A stretch of DNA of 64,000 nt from Chlorokybus atmophyticus (GCA_009103225.1 RHPI01002368.1:451977-515976); one strand, 5' to 3'. Positions 37,259 to 51,770 are shown, counted from the stretch's first letter. Made by a program: numbers and translations. The notes: generated by a model from the letters alone, not told the origin.

Positions 37259-37267
37259 ACACGTGGC
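37259..37267 (-). promoter_or_regulatory. ACGTG element before the RPL35 start
   Basis: Plus-strand ACACGTGGC lies 12 bp upstream of the RPL35 ATG. It is the same 9-mer as at the EthD start. Confidence 0.35.
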
Positions 37268-37319
37268 ACGCTCCCGCGGTGACGGCGGCGGCAGCGGCGG
37301 CGACGCCAAAGAGGGCGCA

Positions 37320-37328
37320 TTAGGGTTT
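37320..37328 (-). promoter_or_regulatory. Telo-box AAACCCTAA in RPL35 promoter
   Basis: Exact plant telo-box in gene orientation, about 73 bp upstream of the start codon. Telo-boxes at this distance are a hallmark of plant ribosomal-protein gene promoters (established knowledge); use here is inferred. Confidence 0.55.
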
Positions 37329-38020
37329 GAGCGGCAGTGTTTGATGACTGGCGGCAGGTCTTAGCAACCGACCTGCCGAATTCGCCTGCAAGCTCGCTAA
37401 GACCAGAGCATAGGTGAACACCGATCAACTCGCCTGCAGGCGACACCGAGTTCAGTACAACTATACTGATTGATCGCTGAACCTGGTGATCCTGAAGTTA
37501 AGAAAATCCAAAAGGGCTCAAGTCGGCAAAAAAGCGCAGCTTTGTACAAAACGAGGATAACAGCCTATCATAGAGTACATTGCGCGAGTTAATTGTCGAT
37601 GTTTGCTGAAAACGCCAATATTGTATCAAGGCATTCCCGGCCACGTATGCGTAAAAAGAGAAATTAACTGCGTGCGTAAGACAGTGTCCTGAAATAGTTT
37701 CGGGGATATGCCCGAAAACTTTACGTATGCATGGCGCCAACTCCAAGTAACTTGTAGCTGAGTTCATCAGCGGCGGCAGCGAACAAGGATCAGGACGACG
37801 ACAAGGAGGACAAGAAGCTTCGGGGTGTTGCGTGGTGAGATTCGCTTGTGTTATCTGCGCTGTTGGTTTACAGCGGCAGCTTGCATGCATTGCTTGAAAC
37901 AGCTACGGAAGTGGCTTGTGCCCAAGTTGTCCAAGTTTTGCTGGACGGCGGTTGTTGCTGTGAACACCGGTGACATGCTTCTTGTCTGTGTTGCTTGTGC
38001 AGACTGTTGACAAGCAAGCC

Positions 38021-40933
<2,913 letters not shown>

Positions 40934-41339
40934 ACACCGTTACAGGTACACTGTGCACATGAACGCATAGCATTTGTGTCACAGACGTGGGTTTGCCTAC
41001 GCCAAGCATGCATTGTTGTTTCCGTGGCATTTACTGAGTCAGGCATATAATGTGCCTCGTGTCATACGCGATATGTATTGACTTATATATAGTTTATTTG
41101 CAAACATGTGCACGTGCCGTGACAGTCTTGTGTTGCAGTGTTTGCAGTGCGCAGCGAAGATTGTTGGAATTGAAGTTGTACAGATGTAGCGGGCGAGCCA
41201 TGGTAGGGACGTGTAGACTATCATCGAACGTGCTTATTGTGCGTTGACTGCTAGCAGCCAAGCTTGTGTTGCAAACTCTCTCTCTCTCTCTCTTGTGTTT
41301 TTATTCATTCTCCTTGAAATGACGGGACTGACCCAAAAC
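40934..41339 (+). other. THIC 3' untranslated region, possible start of a riboswitch-controlled intron
   Basis: CAG|GTACAC occurs 12 bp after the stop (40943-40951) and would serve as a 5' splice site for an intron containing the aptamer. AAGACAG|GTACG at about 41505-41515 is a possible acceptor. No coding sequence is seen. Confidence 0.35.
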
Positions 41340-41421
41340 GGCACTAGGGGTGCCTGCTTGCCGCGGGCTGAGATTATACCCTTGGCACCTGACCAGCTTA
41401 GCAGCTGCGTAGGGAAGTGCC
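41340..41421 (+). promoter_or_regulatory. TPP riboswitch aptamer in the THIC 3' region
   Basis: Closing stem P1 pairs GGCACT (41340-41345) with AGTGCC (41416-41421). The P2 strands GGTGCC and GGCACC flank the conserved CTGAGA (41368-41373) with its GGG/CCC stem. The second half carries ACCTGA (41387-41392) and the conserved GCGTAGGGAAG near 41407-41417. All the key pyrophosphate- and pyrimidine-sensing sequences of the THI element are present in order. It lies about 406 bp after the THIC stop, as in land plants, where it controls splicing and 3'-end formation. A CT-repeat pyrimidine tract (41278-41293) precedes it. Confidence 0.95.
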
Positions 41422-43345
41422 ATTGTTGTTGCGCAGATTTGGCGCTGGTGTGACGTCAATGGGACGCAGATGGACGGCATGGGCTGTGCTGACCATACCA
41501 GCCTAAGACAGGTACGTCATGTGTACGCACAGTGCTGCATTGTCAAAGCATGCAACGCAGTGATTTTCAACCATGCATTCTATGGTTGTTCCCTTGCAAT
41601 GGCACCGGAAGGCAGCCTAGGCTAGGGCCGAGCGGAATAGAACAACTGCAATTATGCAACAGCATTGCGGTTTTTGTTTTCGTGCATGTGTCAGTGCATT
41701 GCTTCCCAGCAGCCGTGGCGTTGCGATGTGTCAAGGTACCTAACCTGATCACTTGTGCGAGTACTATGGTGATGCTACTCAGACTGCTGCATGTGGCTGC
41801 GGTGGTGTAGGGTGCTGCATCTACACGGTGACATGCATTGCTGTGCTTCAAGTCGTCATTTCAGTTTTATGCAAGATGGAGTACAATGAGCCTGCATGCG
41901 TCTTTGACAGACTAGCCCCTGTCATGTCTGCACAAGCAGACGATACTGAGGTGGTACCTTGTATGTGTTGTTGATAATGAGAAGGCACGCATTGTCATGG
42001 CTGCCCAGTGTCACACTGCAATGCATCACTAGGCGTCAGTCCTAAGTAAGATTCAGTCTTACTGAGGACTGATCCTAGTTGTACAGTCAGCATTTGTTAT
42101 CTTGAACTCGGTGAGTGGTGTAATACTATCGCAGGCTATTGCTGCCGTTTATGTTTCACTTGGATGTAATCATGCCGTGTAATTTCATTTATAATAATGT
42201 TGTGATCTGCACGTGTACAGAAAATGCAAGGGATGCATGTAGCATGCCAGACACACGCATAGTGCACCATGCTCACCATTATGCAGCGTTTATTCACCAG
42301 TGGGGTTTACCTATAAAAGTTAGCTACAGTAACTACTGCCTGCAACTTGCGTCAAACAGACATGCAAGCATGTGTGCAGGAAGGAGATATCTTGCGGGTA
42401 CAACAATTCAGGTCCCAGTGACGGTTATGAACAAGGGTTGCCACAAATTTAGCATTAAGCAAATGCTATGTATACAAAAGATGGTATGCCTCATACGCTG
42501 CATGCAAGGGGTGTCATGCCGTATGTGTACAAAGCTCGTATGCCACATATAGCGCGCACACATCACCAAATGCCAATCACAAGCAGCACATGCACAGCAT
42601 GTGACGCCGCATCTCACATACACCACCGGGTTACTCTACCTACACTACCTACGCTACCTACTCGCCGTCCCCCCCCGTTAGACATACGAGCATGCAATCG
42701 CTGGAGTCATCACCTGCACAACGGTGCTTGGTCAGCGACCAGCCCTTGCAACGTCTATGACAGCAGCAGACTAGAGCCATTGCCCCCTGTTAATTGTTCA
42801 CGTCTTCTCTGCCTACTGTTGCTGGTGTGCTTGCATGTGTGCATGTGTGCATGCTATTGGAAAGCCCAGACTCCACCGACTCCCCTCCCTTCCATACCGC
42901 CGCCGCCGCCGCCGCCGCCGCCGCTCGCCATCCTATTTCTCTCTCTCACCAAGCCCTCGCCAGGCCGCAGTGTGCACACATTAGGGTTCCGGTGACATGG
43001 GCAGGTGGAAGTGCTCCCCATGTGCTCGCTAACGACTTTCACTTGGTCTTCACTATGCTTCCGCCACTGGAGATCGTGCACTGCTTTGTATGTCTAACGG
43101 GGGTGGGCGCTAACTACACTAACCACACTAACTACTCTAGACTATGCATGGTGCCCCCGGTCAAGCACCCTAACATCAACAGCAGTCACACGCCAAGATG
43201 CATGCATCACAGCAAACACTCAGCATACATCCCTATGCCGTAACATAGGGTAGCCCGGCGCTCCCTACTGAGCGAGCCACTTGGCTGGCATGTGACGGCC
43301 CCGGGACCAGCCAGTGCGTGGTGTGTACAAAGATCGTATGCCACA
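41422..43345. other. Repeat-rich spacer after THIC
   Basis: No conserved ORF. Contains a hairpin at 42029-42079 and a diverged copy of the dispersed repeat at about 42465-42990. The copy includes ACCAAATGCCAATCAC, CTACCTACGCTACCTAC, CCGTTAGACATACGAGCATG and GTGCTTGGTCAGCGACCAGC, then a CCG repeat at 42899-42924. Confidence 0.6.
42029..42079. repeat. Hairpin (about 23-bp arms)
   Basis: ACTAGGCGTCAGTCCTAAGT (then AAGA) pairs with the strand ending TCCTAGT at about 21 of 24 positions, with loop TTCAG. Confidence 0.75.
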
Positions 43346-43723
43346 TACGACGCACACACATTACCAAATGCCAATCACCAGCAGCACATACACAGCATGT
43401 GACACCGCATCTCACGTACACCAACGGGTTACTCTACCTACGCTACCTACGCTACCTACGCGCCGTCCCCGTTTGACATACACGCATGCAATCGCTAGAA
43501 TCATCACCTGCACCACGGTGCTTGGTCAGCGACCAGCCCTTGCAACGTCCATGACAGCAGCAGACTGCACCGACTCCCCTCCCTCCTCCACACCGCCGCC
43601 GCCGCCGCTCGACATCCTCTGTGTTTCTCTTTCCAAACCCTCGCCAGGCCGCAGTGTGCATACGTTAAACTTGCAGCATGCAATGCGTCAGCATGCCACA
43701 CGTTAGCAGCGCAGTCGACTGGC
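43346..43723 (+). repeat. Dispersed repeat, copy identical to 53457-53834
   Basis: A 378-bp block that is base-for-base the same as the block ending at the N at 53835. Diverged relatives occur at 42465-42990, 33620-33960, 35350-35600 and 13670-13990. No coding potential is apparent; it ends with GC-rich CCG repeats and the CGCAGTGTGCATACGTTAAA segment. Confidence 0.85.
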
Positions 43724-43902
43724 TGGATACTGTCGGTCGTATGCCGTAAGATTGTGTACATGTCCTAGAAGATTGCGAAACTTTGGTTGCATCTGGTGCG
43801 TGTTGAACTTCAACCATTTTCAGTTTTAACCATCAGCATGTTTTTGTCAGAGTTCACTGTTGTCGAACACATGGAGACTGAACTCCTCGATCAATGATCA
43901 GG

Positions 43903-43964
43903 TACATATGTATACACATATATACGCATATATATACGTATACATATATGCGTATACATATGTG

Positions 43965-44032
<68 letters not shown>

Positions 44033-44585
44033 CGTGCGTGTGTGTGTGTGTGTGTGTGCATACATACCCATATACATGTATATGCAAGTATACATATATA
44101 AGTATATGCAAATATACATATATATACATAGTCACACATATATGTATGTATACATATACATATATATGTATATATATACACACACATATATATATATACA
44201 CATTATGTATATATATACATATATTCAAAGATGTGTAATTGATTATGTACATGTATATATGTATATATCAGTATATACATACTTACACATATTTATGTAC
44301 ATATTTATATATGTAAGTATGTGTATATGCATATGTTTACACATATATATATACATGTAAATGTATATATATAAAGTATATGTACATGTATATACATGTA
44401 CATGCATAAACATATATATATCTATACATACATGTGTATATGTAAGCACATGTGTATACATGTATACACATGTGTATATAAATACATGTGTATACATATG
44501 TATATACATATATACACATGTATATATACATATATATATGTGTGTGTATGTAAATGCACGCATACATAAGTGTGCATGTATGCTT
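43903..44585. repeat. GT and TA/CATA compound microsatellite
   Basis: A run of GT (about 43968-44058) followed by about 500 bp of alternating TATA/CATA/TGTA words. Essentially all alternating purine-pyrimidine. Confidence 0.97.
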
Positions 44586-45222
44586 AGTCATACGCACAAA
44601 GAGTTAACTGTGCTGTGACACGCAACATGATCACAAAGTGGTAAGTGTGGTTTTGATATTTATGTTGAAGTGATTTGTACTGTCTCCATAATATATAACC
44701 ACCAGAGCATGAATGAAACATTTTCAGCCTTGACTTTCCAAAGACAAGTATGTGTTTGAAAAAGACTCAATTTTTTGCACTCGCGTCATACAAATGATTG
44801 ATAATATATATGTCCGGGACGCAATGCATGGAGTATCTGCGCACAAAAAGGTGATGTTAGTGTTCTTATGTGCATGCGTGCGCGTGTGCGCGCATGCGTG
44901 CGTGTGTGTGTTGGCAAAGTAAGCAGCATGCACTAATGATCACATATTACATATTACACACCTGCACGCACGCACGCGCACGCACACGCACATGCACACG
45001 CACACACACACAGGAGATGCAACTTTCCGCTTCAGTGTGCAGCCTCACAATGGGTGCGGCTACAGGCTCTTACGGTTAACAATCCCTTCCACTTGCTGCA
45101 CCTTGCAAACCATATTGAAAATTGTCAATCCGTCTATACCCATGCACAGATAAATCTTGGCAGCTGGTGTAGGATATGGTGTGGGTGTGAATTGTGCCAC
45201 AATTTACACCCACACTATACAC

Positions 45223-45301
45223 AAACATGTGCCATCTACAATGCCCGGCGTCACACTACATGGTGCGTTGTGACGCCAGGCACTGTCAATGGCACATGTT
45301 T
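45223..45301. repeat. Long hairpin (33-bp arms, 13-nt loop)
   Basis: Arm 45223-45255 (AAACATGTGCCATCTACAAT, then GCCCGGCGTCACA) pairs with 45269-45301 at 29 of 33 positions. A second imperfect hairpin (GTGTGGGTGT.AATTGTG arms) lies immediately upstream at about 45180-45218. The scattered-mismatch long stem resembles a miRNA precursor or foldback transposon. Confidence 0.85.
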
Positions 45302-45543
45302 GTTACATGTGTAAGAGAGTTCAAACACGATGTCGGTATGAGTTGTGCGGGAGGGTGTGAGGGTGAAAAACGACTCCGCAATGACACGACAACAACTTAG
45401 TGTAATATCGGCGCCTTCAAGGTGACCACTAGACCATGGCAGCACAAGTTAATGCATGCCATAAGGGGATCCACATGTCTCATATATGCCCCATGCCATA
45501 CATGTTACACTCGGCTTTAGCCGCCTGCAGGTTCTACTTGTAT

Positions 45544-45641
45544 GTGTTAAAGACTTTCGACAATATGTGTGACTTTCAAGAGTGATGTAAAAGTGTTAAA
45601 GACTTTCGACAATATGTGTGACTTTCAAGAGTGATGTAAAA
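45544..45641 (+). repeat. 49-bp tandem duplication
   Basis: GTGTTAAAGACTTTCGACAA (unit start) is repeated with no visible difference 49 bp later, so the duplication is recent or conserved by slippage. Confidence 0.95.
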
Positions 45642-45857
45642 GTGCTTGTCTTGGCAGGGGAAGACTCTTTGAGCCTTCATGTAAGTAAGTTACATGTCGT
45701 GCAAGGGAGGCTCCACGGCAAGCTGTGTCTTGCAGCGAGGGTGAGTACATCTAAGCGCGAGAGTGTGAGGGCTAGTAGTGCTGCTAATAGCATGAAGAGT
45801 TAGCTTAAATCTCCTCCACATGCTCCGCATGACGTGGAGTTGGTGTAGTCCTACACC

Positions 45858-46443
45858 TGTCATGTTCAAAGGACAGGCTTGAGTCACTCTCAGTTCCTTA
45901 CTTATGTGGTAAGTATGAAGGACGAAATGAGGATTCAGTACAGTTGTGTGTGTGTCGCACTTGGCATACGTGCCCATGAAGTCAGTGCTTATGTACTCAG
46001 TGCATAAGGACATATCAGCTACACAAGGCACTGTCAACATGTAAGTACAAGTCTGGTGAGTGTCAAGCGCATGGTCGCTAAAACAGCAAGAGTGCTGCCT
46101 ATGTTGATATGTCCGAGGGTGGACAGAGTCAGCCTGTGCTCACAGATCAGCGCATAGGTGGCGAGGCCTTGTTGGCCTTGGACATCTGATGTGCCTGGCC
46201 TCGGAGAGCAACGCGTCGTAATAAGGCGTGACTACCACCTTGTGGTGGTACCCAGTTGCTGGCCTTGCACAACTACTTGTGTGGGGTGCCTGGCTGAATC
46301 TGTAAAAGAGTGCTCTCCCCATCCAACTCTTTGTGGGGCCACCACACGGTGTTAACTGTTGCAAGGTGTGTTGAGTTTATCTGCTCGTGCAGAAGTTTGC
46401 GAAGTTGCGCTCTCAGCAGGTTAATTGAGAGATCAACGTGACA
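45858..46443 (+). repeat. 5' LTR
   Basis: 586 bp, TGTCATGTTC...CAACGTGACA, with short inverted termini (TGTCAYGTT/AACGTGACA). Shares long collinear blocks with 51999-52582, for example GGCACTGTC.ACATGTAA and GTGCTCTCCCCATCCAACTC. Confidence 0.95.
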
Positions 46444-46444
46444 T

Positions 46445-46459
46445 TGGTGTCGACGCGGT
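46445..46459 (+). promoter_or_regulatory. Primer-binding site candidate
   Basis: TGGTGTCGACGCGGT begins one base after the 5' LTR. TGG at this place matches the complement of a tRNA CCA end. The tRNA species is not identified; it is not the usual initiator-Met TGGTATC. Confidence 0.6.
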
Positions 46460-46740
46460 TTTCCAAAGCCTTACATGCTTGTGCATCAGCCTATGCATTT
46501 GTTGCTGGCATGTGCGTTGCATTCTTTGCTTGCATATGCTTTGTGGTAGTGCTGTTGGCTGAGGTTGCATGCTAGTTGGATGTTTTAGCTGCGTGCACAC
46601 TTGCATAGCAGGTGTGGGCTGTATTTCACGCTGACTTTGCACTGATTGTGTGCGTTTCTGTTGCATACACACTGAGCGATGTTGAGAGGGTGTGACAGTT
46701 GCATTCACACTCATTATGTGCTTGTGCATAGCAAAAAGTT

Positions 46741-47735
46741 TGAAAATCGATTTGGCTGATGGAAATGCTACCAACCCGCTAGCAACTCAGGTAGCTGAGC
46801 TCCAGAATTACGTGCAGGCCATGTTGGCTGCTCACACATCCATGAAGGAACAGCATGAGCACTGCTGAGCAGTTGGCTAAGTTGACAGCTGCAAACGCTC
46901 ACAAGATAATGCCACGCCTTAAGTTTTTCTCAGGCGCCCATGAGGGGAAAGGCAAGGATCTTGGTGGTTGCTGTGCGTGATTGGTTATCTAAATGCATGT
47001 GTGTGTTGAGTGCTGCTAAGGTTTTACCTCGGCATGAGGCCAAGGCAGTTGCACTGTTAACATCCTACTTGCGGGGTTGTGCTGCACGCATGTGGGAAGG
47101 GGCTTTCCACGCCCAGAGGCCGCTGGCAAAGATGTTACGAGCCTGGGTGTGTTTGAGAGTGCTATGTTGCAAGCCTATGGGGGTGTAAACCCATTGCAAA
47201 AAGCACGTGACAAGCTCAAGGGTTTGAAAGTTAAGCCGGACAGTCAGTGGAGGACTTTACTGTCGGTGTCTGCCTGACATGCCGCTCTTTAATGCGGAGA
47301 AGATGGACAAGTACTGGGCTGCTCTGCCAGAGGATATTCAGAAGCAATTGACCTTCAAGGAAGGCCTTGAATCCTTCACATGCGGACTTCGACTTGATGA
47401 AGCGCACGGATGTGCAGCATGACAACAGCCAGTGCATAATCAAGCAGGCCAAGAAGGTGACTCTTGTGAACAGCTCCAAGCCCTCATCGACCACCACCAC
47501 AGTTGCTGGTGGCAATGGCAATGGCAGAGGCAACAATTGAAAGCGTGGGCGGCCAGACAGCAAAGGCAAGCAGCCCTTTCAGCCTGCCAACAAGCAGCGC
47601 ACCAACAACCTTCCAGAGGACAGCCCGGAACTGAAGGGTGCTCGCTTCATGGCCGGAGCGTGTCTCAAGTGTGGGGAGAAGGAGATCGAGTGGTCACCTG
47701 CCCCGACCCCGCCAAGAACAAGCCCATTGCATAGG
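46741..47735 (+). pseudogene. Decayed gag region
   Basis: Fragments in shifting frames include LKFFSGAHEGKGKDL, LTSYLRGCAARMWEG and a CLKCGEK zinc-knuckle start whose continuation VVTCPDPAKNK lies in another frame. The knuckle's expected His is not seen. Multiple stops confirm the loss of function. Confidence 0.8.
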
Positions 47736-47743
47736 ATGACGGG

Positions 47744-50700
47744 GTGGAGAGCTGCTCGACTAGCAGTAAGGCCCTGCCAGCTACCAACATTGTGTTGAAC
47801 TTTGTTGGTAATGTACACCCTTCCATGCGCACATGTGATGTTGCTATATGGGACAATGATATGGGTGTGCCTGTTGGCTCCAACTTTGTGATGCATGACT
47901 GTGTGGGCAAGCATGTGCTGTTTAATGTTTCTTTCGACAAGTTGTCAATGGTGCTCGAGCACTATGTACAGTGCAAGAGCAAGAGTACACATAACACAAG
48001 TGCATCTGTCATTGTACCCAAGTATAGAGGATCATGGTTGTCCTTTGCGAGGGGTATGCAAGTGGTGCAGGACCACTTGCATACCCTAGAGATTGACAAG
48101 GCTTTGACTGGCTTGGGATGCTCAGTGCGAGTCATATACCCGCCAGTTTTCCACCGGGGAAATCACTTGGATTTAACGTGGTTGTTTAAGGCAACGATTG
48201 CACGTGTGCCAGGTACTCTGATGATTGAAACTGGCACACCAGAGAACTTTGTGAGTGCAACTCTAATACAAAGGCTGGGTATCCGATACCTAGGATGATC
48301 CGATCCATGTGGATAAAGTTAGCGAAGTTGTAGCCACACGGATGAGCATGAGGTCTCGTAAGTACGAGGGTCTATGCCTTTGGCTTTTCGTGTGCAAGGC
48401 TACCACGCCCAACTTAGGTTCTTTGTGGTGCCAGTACAAGTACAAGGTGTTGATGTCATTGTTGGTGGTCGTTGCCAACGACCACCCAGTAGGAGCGTGC
48501 TATGGCCTGCGCACAGGTGCAGACACCGGCATATGCGGTGTCCGCAAAGGGAAAGGGCGTGTGATCCTAAGAGCAGAGGGAAGTGATGATACCTCCTTGT
48601 CTCTAGTGATGCATCATGTGATGCATAACCATTGTTGATGAGTGCCATACAGGTGAAAAGAGCTGTAAAGAAAGGTGCTACACCTCTTCTTGTGCTGGTC
48701 AAGCCATTTGCTGACAAGTCCCACTTCAGCTGGTGAGATTGTCACCAATGAGCAAGACACTGCATTGAGTGCTTTGCTGCATGAGTATTCTGATGTGTTT
48801 AAAGCTCAGCTGCGTGAGTTGCCACCTGAGAGGGAAGTCTGGCATACTATCCCTCCCATGACGGGTGCACAACCTCCATTCAGATTTGTGTATCAGCTAA
48901 GTCCAGCTGAGCATGCGGACATGGCATATCAATGCATAGCTTGCGAAGGGATTGATTGAGCCAAGTAGCTCTCTCTTCGGAGCACCTACTATAGAGCTTG
49001 TACCCAACAAGGATGGCAGACTGCGCATGTGCGTAGATTATAGCGCCCTGAACAAGCTCATCATCAAGAATAGGTGCCCACTGCCAAGGATTGATGATCT
49101 GTTGGATCAGTTGAGCGGAGCCTCGGTATTCAGTCATTTCATTGGATTTGATTAGTGGCTAATATCATATACGCATTACCTCAGAAGATGTGCTTAAGAC
49201 AGCGTTCTAGACGCATGCAGGCCACTTTCAGTACAAGTACTCCCTTTTGCGCTGATAAATGCGCCAGCCACCTTTCAAGCTATAATGAACCGGGTGTTCT
49301 ATAAGCTAATTGGAAGTTAGTACTTGTGTACTTGGATGACACCATAATGTTCAATAAGGACCCTGCGTCACATGTTGTACATGTGCGTGAGGTGTTAGAC
49401 ACGTTTCGTGCCATTAAGTTCTTTGTGTATATGCCCGAAATTTTTGGGACATATTGTGAGTGCAAAGGGCGTGTGCCCAGATCAAAAAGAAGTTGCGAAG
49501 GTTAAAGAGTGGCCTGCTCCTAAGAATGTGCACGAGTTGCGTGTCTTCTTGGGTTCAAGCAACTATTTTCGGAAGTACATTTTGGGTTACTCATCGCAAG
49601 TAGCACCCCTCACCAACTTGTTGCGTGACAAAGTTGTGTGGAGGTGGACGCAAGGGCAGGAGAAGGCTTTAGAGTCCATTGAAGAGGCCTTGGTGACAGC
49701 ACCTCTGTTACAACCGCCTGACTTCACCAAGCACTTTGAGGTTGTGAGTGATGCATCCCTTAATGGCACTGGCGTGTGTTGCGCCAGAAGGGACACCCTC
49801 TTGCGTACTTGAGCAAGAAGTCCTCTCCAGCTGACAGCAACTATACCACAACTGAACACGAGTTGTTAGGGTAGTCCATGCGCTACAGGAGTGACACTGC
49901 TATCTGGAGGGCCAAAAAGGAGGGTTTACCGTGGTAACAGACCGCAACCCCCTTGTTTTCTTTCAGACCCAACCAACCATGTTCCGGCGGCAAGCACGGT
50001 GGGCTGAGTTTTTGTCACAAATGAACTTCACTTGGGTTTACAGACCAGGGAGAGTGAACATAGTTTACCCTTTAAGTCGCTCGCCTTTGCTGCTGGCAGC
50101 AATAACTCCGTCAAGTATGCACCCTAGAAAAGGGAGCACAACCCCAAGAATGGGAGCAATAACTAGGTCTTTGAGGCAAAGGCAGTCTGATTGCAACCAA
50201 GCAAGGCTTGTGCCGAGGAGTTGCCAATTGCAGGTGAATTAGTTTGTACTAAGAAACCAATGGCAGTTGCTGATGCAAGTGGGGAGGACCTGATTGCTAA
50301 TGATGTGCAAGACACCGCTGTGCGTCTACCACGGGCTTATGCACTTGACAACTGGTTTGTGTTGAGTTGCTGAAGCAAAGAGATGACAAGATCACTTGTC
50401 ACAAAGGTATATGGTATCGTAAGGGCAAGCTGATTGTGCAAGATGCACTCAATCTTTGAAAACATTGCTTATTCGCAGCACACAACGCAGTGTATAATGA
50501 TTACATGAGAATGATCAATACCATCAAGACACTGCAGCGACAAAACTAGTGGCCTACTTTGGTTGCTGATGCAATGACGTATGTACAGAACTGTAACACT
50601 TGTCAACGTGACAAGGCATCATATCGTAGGCCAGCAGGGTTGTTGAAGCCACCAGCTATCCCAAGCTATCAATGGGAAAGTGTGAGTACGGACTTGATCA

Positions 50701-51770
50701 CATCACAAATCTGCCTAAGACGATGAGAGGGCATGCTGCCATTATGGTCTTTGGTGACCGTCTTACCAGGATGGTTCGGTAAACCCTGTCGCACCAGCAT
50801 CAATGCGCAAGAGTTTGCGTATGCTGCTTGAACACGGTGTTCAAGCTGCACGAGGTACTCAACGAGTTGGTATCTAACGTGACCCCAAGTTTACCAGTTC
50901 TCGCAAGCTATGTGTCAGTACTTGGGTACTAAGCAGAGCTTAAGCAGTGCTTACCATCCACAAAGTGACGGGCACACAGAGCGTGCGAACCGGGTGTTGG
51001 AGAACGTATTGCGACACTACACTTCACCCAGGTTTGATGACTGGGATGTGCACCTCACATTAGCTGAGTTTGCAGTGAGCAACTTGCCATGCATTCAATG
51101 CATGGCAAGAGTCACTGCACAGCCCTCCGTTCTTTCTGAACTATGGTAGGCATCCTGTGACGCCTATGTCTCTGCAAGTTCAGCCGTTTAGTGAAGTGCC
51201 TACGGCTAGAGACTTTACTTTAGCCGATGCGCTGATTAGCTTGTGCCAAAGACTGCCTGAGAGCAGCTCAGGATCGGCATAAGATGTATGCTGATTGGCA
51301 GCGCAGGCCTGGAGAAGGGTTAAAGGTTGGGGACAAGGTCTTGTTGAGCACTAAGAACATTAGGCTCAAGACCATTGGTGTTCGTAAGCTTCTGCCTAGG
51401 TGGCTTGGACCGTTCACTGTCTATGCAGTTGTGGAATCACAGACCTTGAATTGCCGAAGAGCATGTGTGTCCAGAATGTGTTCAATGAGGCGCTACTCAA
51501 ACCATACAAGAGTGATGGCAGAATGCAAGTTGCACTGTGCAACCATCCCCATCTCCTATTGAGGTAGAGGGCGACCTTGAGTATGAGGTCGAAGCTATTG
51601 TTGGCAAGCCTTAAGGAGGTTCAGAAAGGGCTTCCGAACCGAGCACTTGGTACGGTGGCTGGGTTTTGGTAAAGAGCATAACCTCCAAGAGCGAATCTCT
51701 AACTTGGTAGATTGTATTGCTATGCTGGAGGAGATTGGAAGTGAGCTCAAATCCACAGGTGCCACTAAAT
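47744..51770 (+). pseudogene. Decayed pol region (PR, RT, RNase H, IN) with C-terminal chromodomain
   Basis: A protease-like remnant lies near 48210-48295. RT fragments at 48760-49150 include [18 protein letters not shown] and [15 protein letters not shown]; the YLDD catalytic box is at about 49328-49339. RNase H remnant FEVVSDASLNGTG is near 49740. Integrase shows CNTCQRDKASYRRPAG and the catalytic-Glu segment AYHPQSDGHTERANRVLENV at about 50950-51005. GDKVLLSTKNIRLK and LLPRWLGPFTVYAVVE precede a frameshifted chromodomain (EYEVEAIVGK, then EHLVRWLGFGKEHN in another frame, about 51575-51680). Confidence 0.9.

Larger units (their letters stand above)
37248..38020. promoter_or_regulatory. Divergent promoter region, RPL35 and THIC
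   Basis: Contains the RPL35 promoter motifs and the THIC 5' region. A GTGCAG acceptor at about 37997-38002, 18 bp before the THIC ATG, suggests a spliced THIC 5' untranslated region. GCGGCGG-rich DNA lies at 37278-37310. Confidence 0.5.
43724..45857. other. Microsatellite and foldback spacer before the retrotransposon
   Basis: Includes a 0.7-kb GT/TA/CATA microsatellite region, hairpins at about 45180-45222 and 45223-45301, and a 49-bp tandem duplication. No gene is supported; long Tyr/Ile/His-rich frames here are microsatellite artefacts. Confidence 0.6.

Noticed and set aside
43854-44618. Tyr/Ile/His/Cys-rich ORFs on both strands
   Set aside because: They are readings of the GT and CATA microsatellite in all frames.
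48047-48090. Retroelement hairpin as a riboswitch or CRISPR repeat
   Set aside because: A single palindrome within decayed coding sequence; no array or aptamer consensus.
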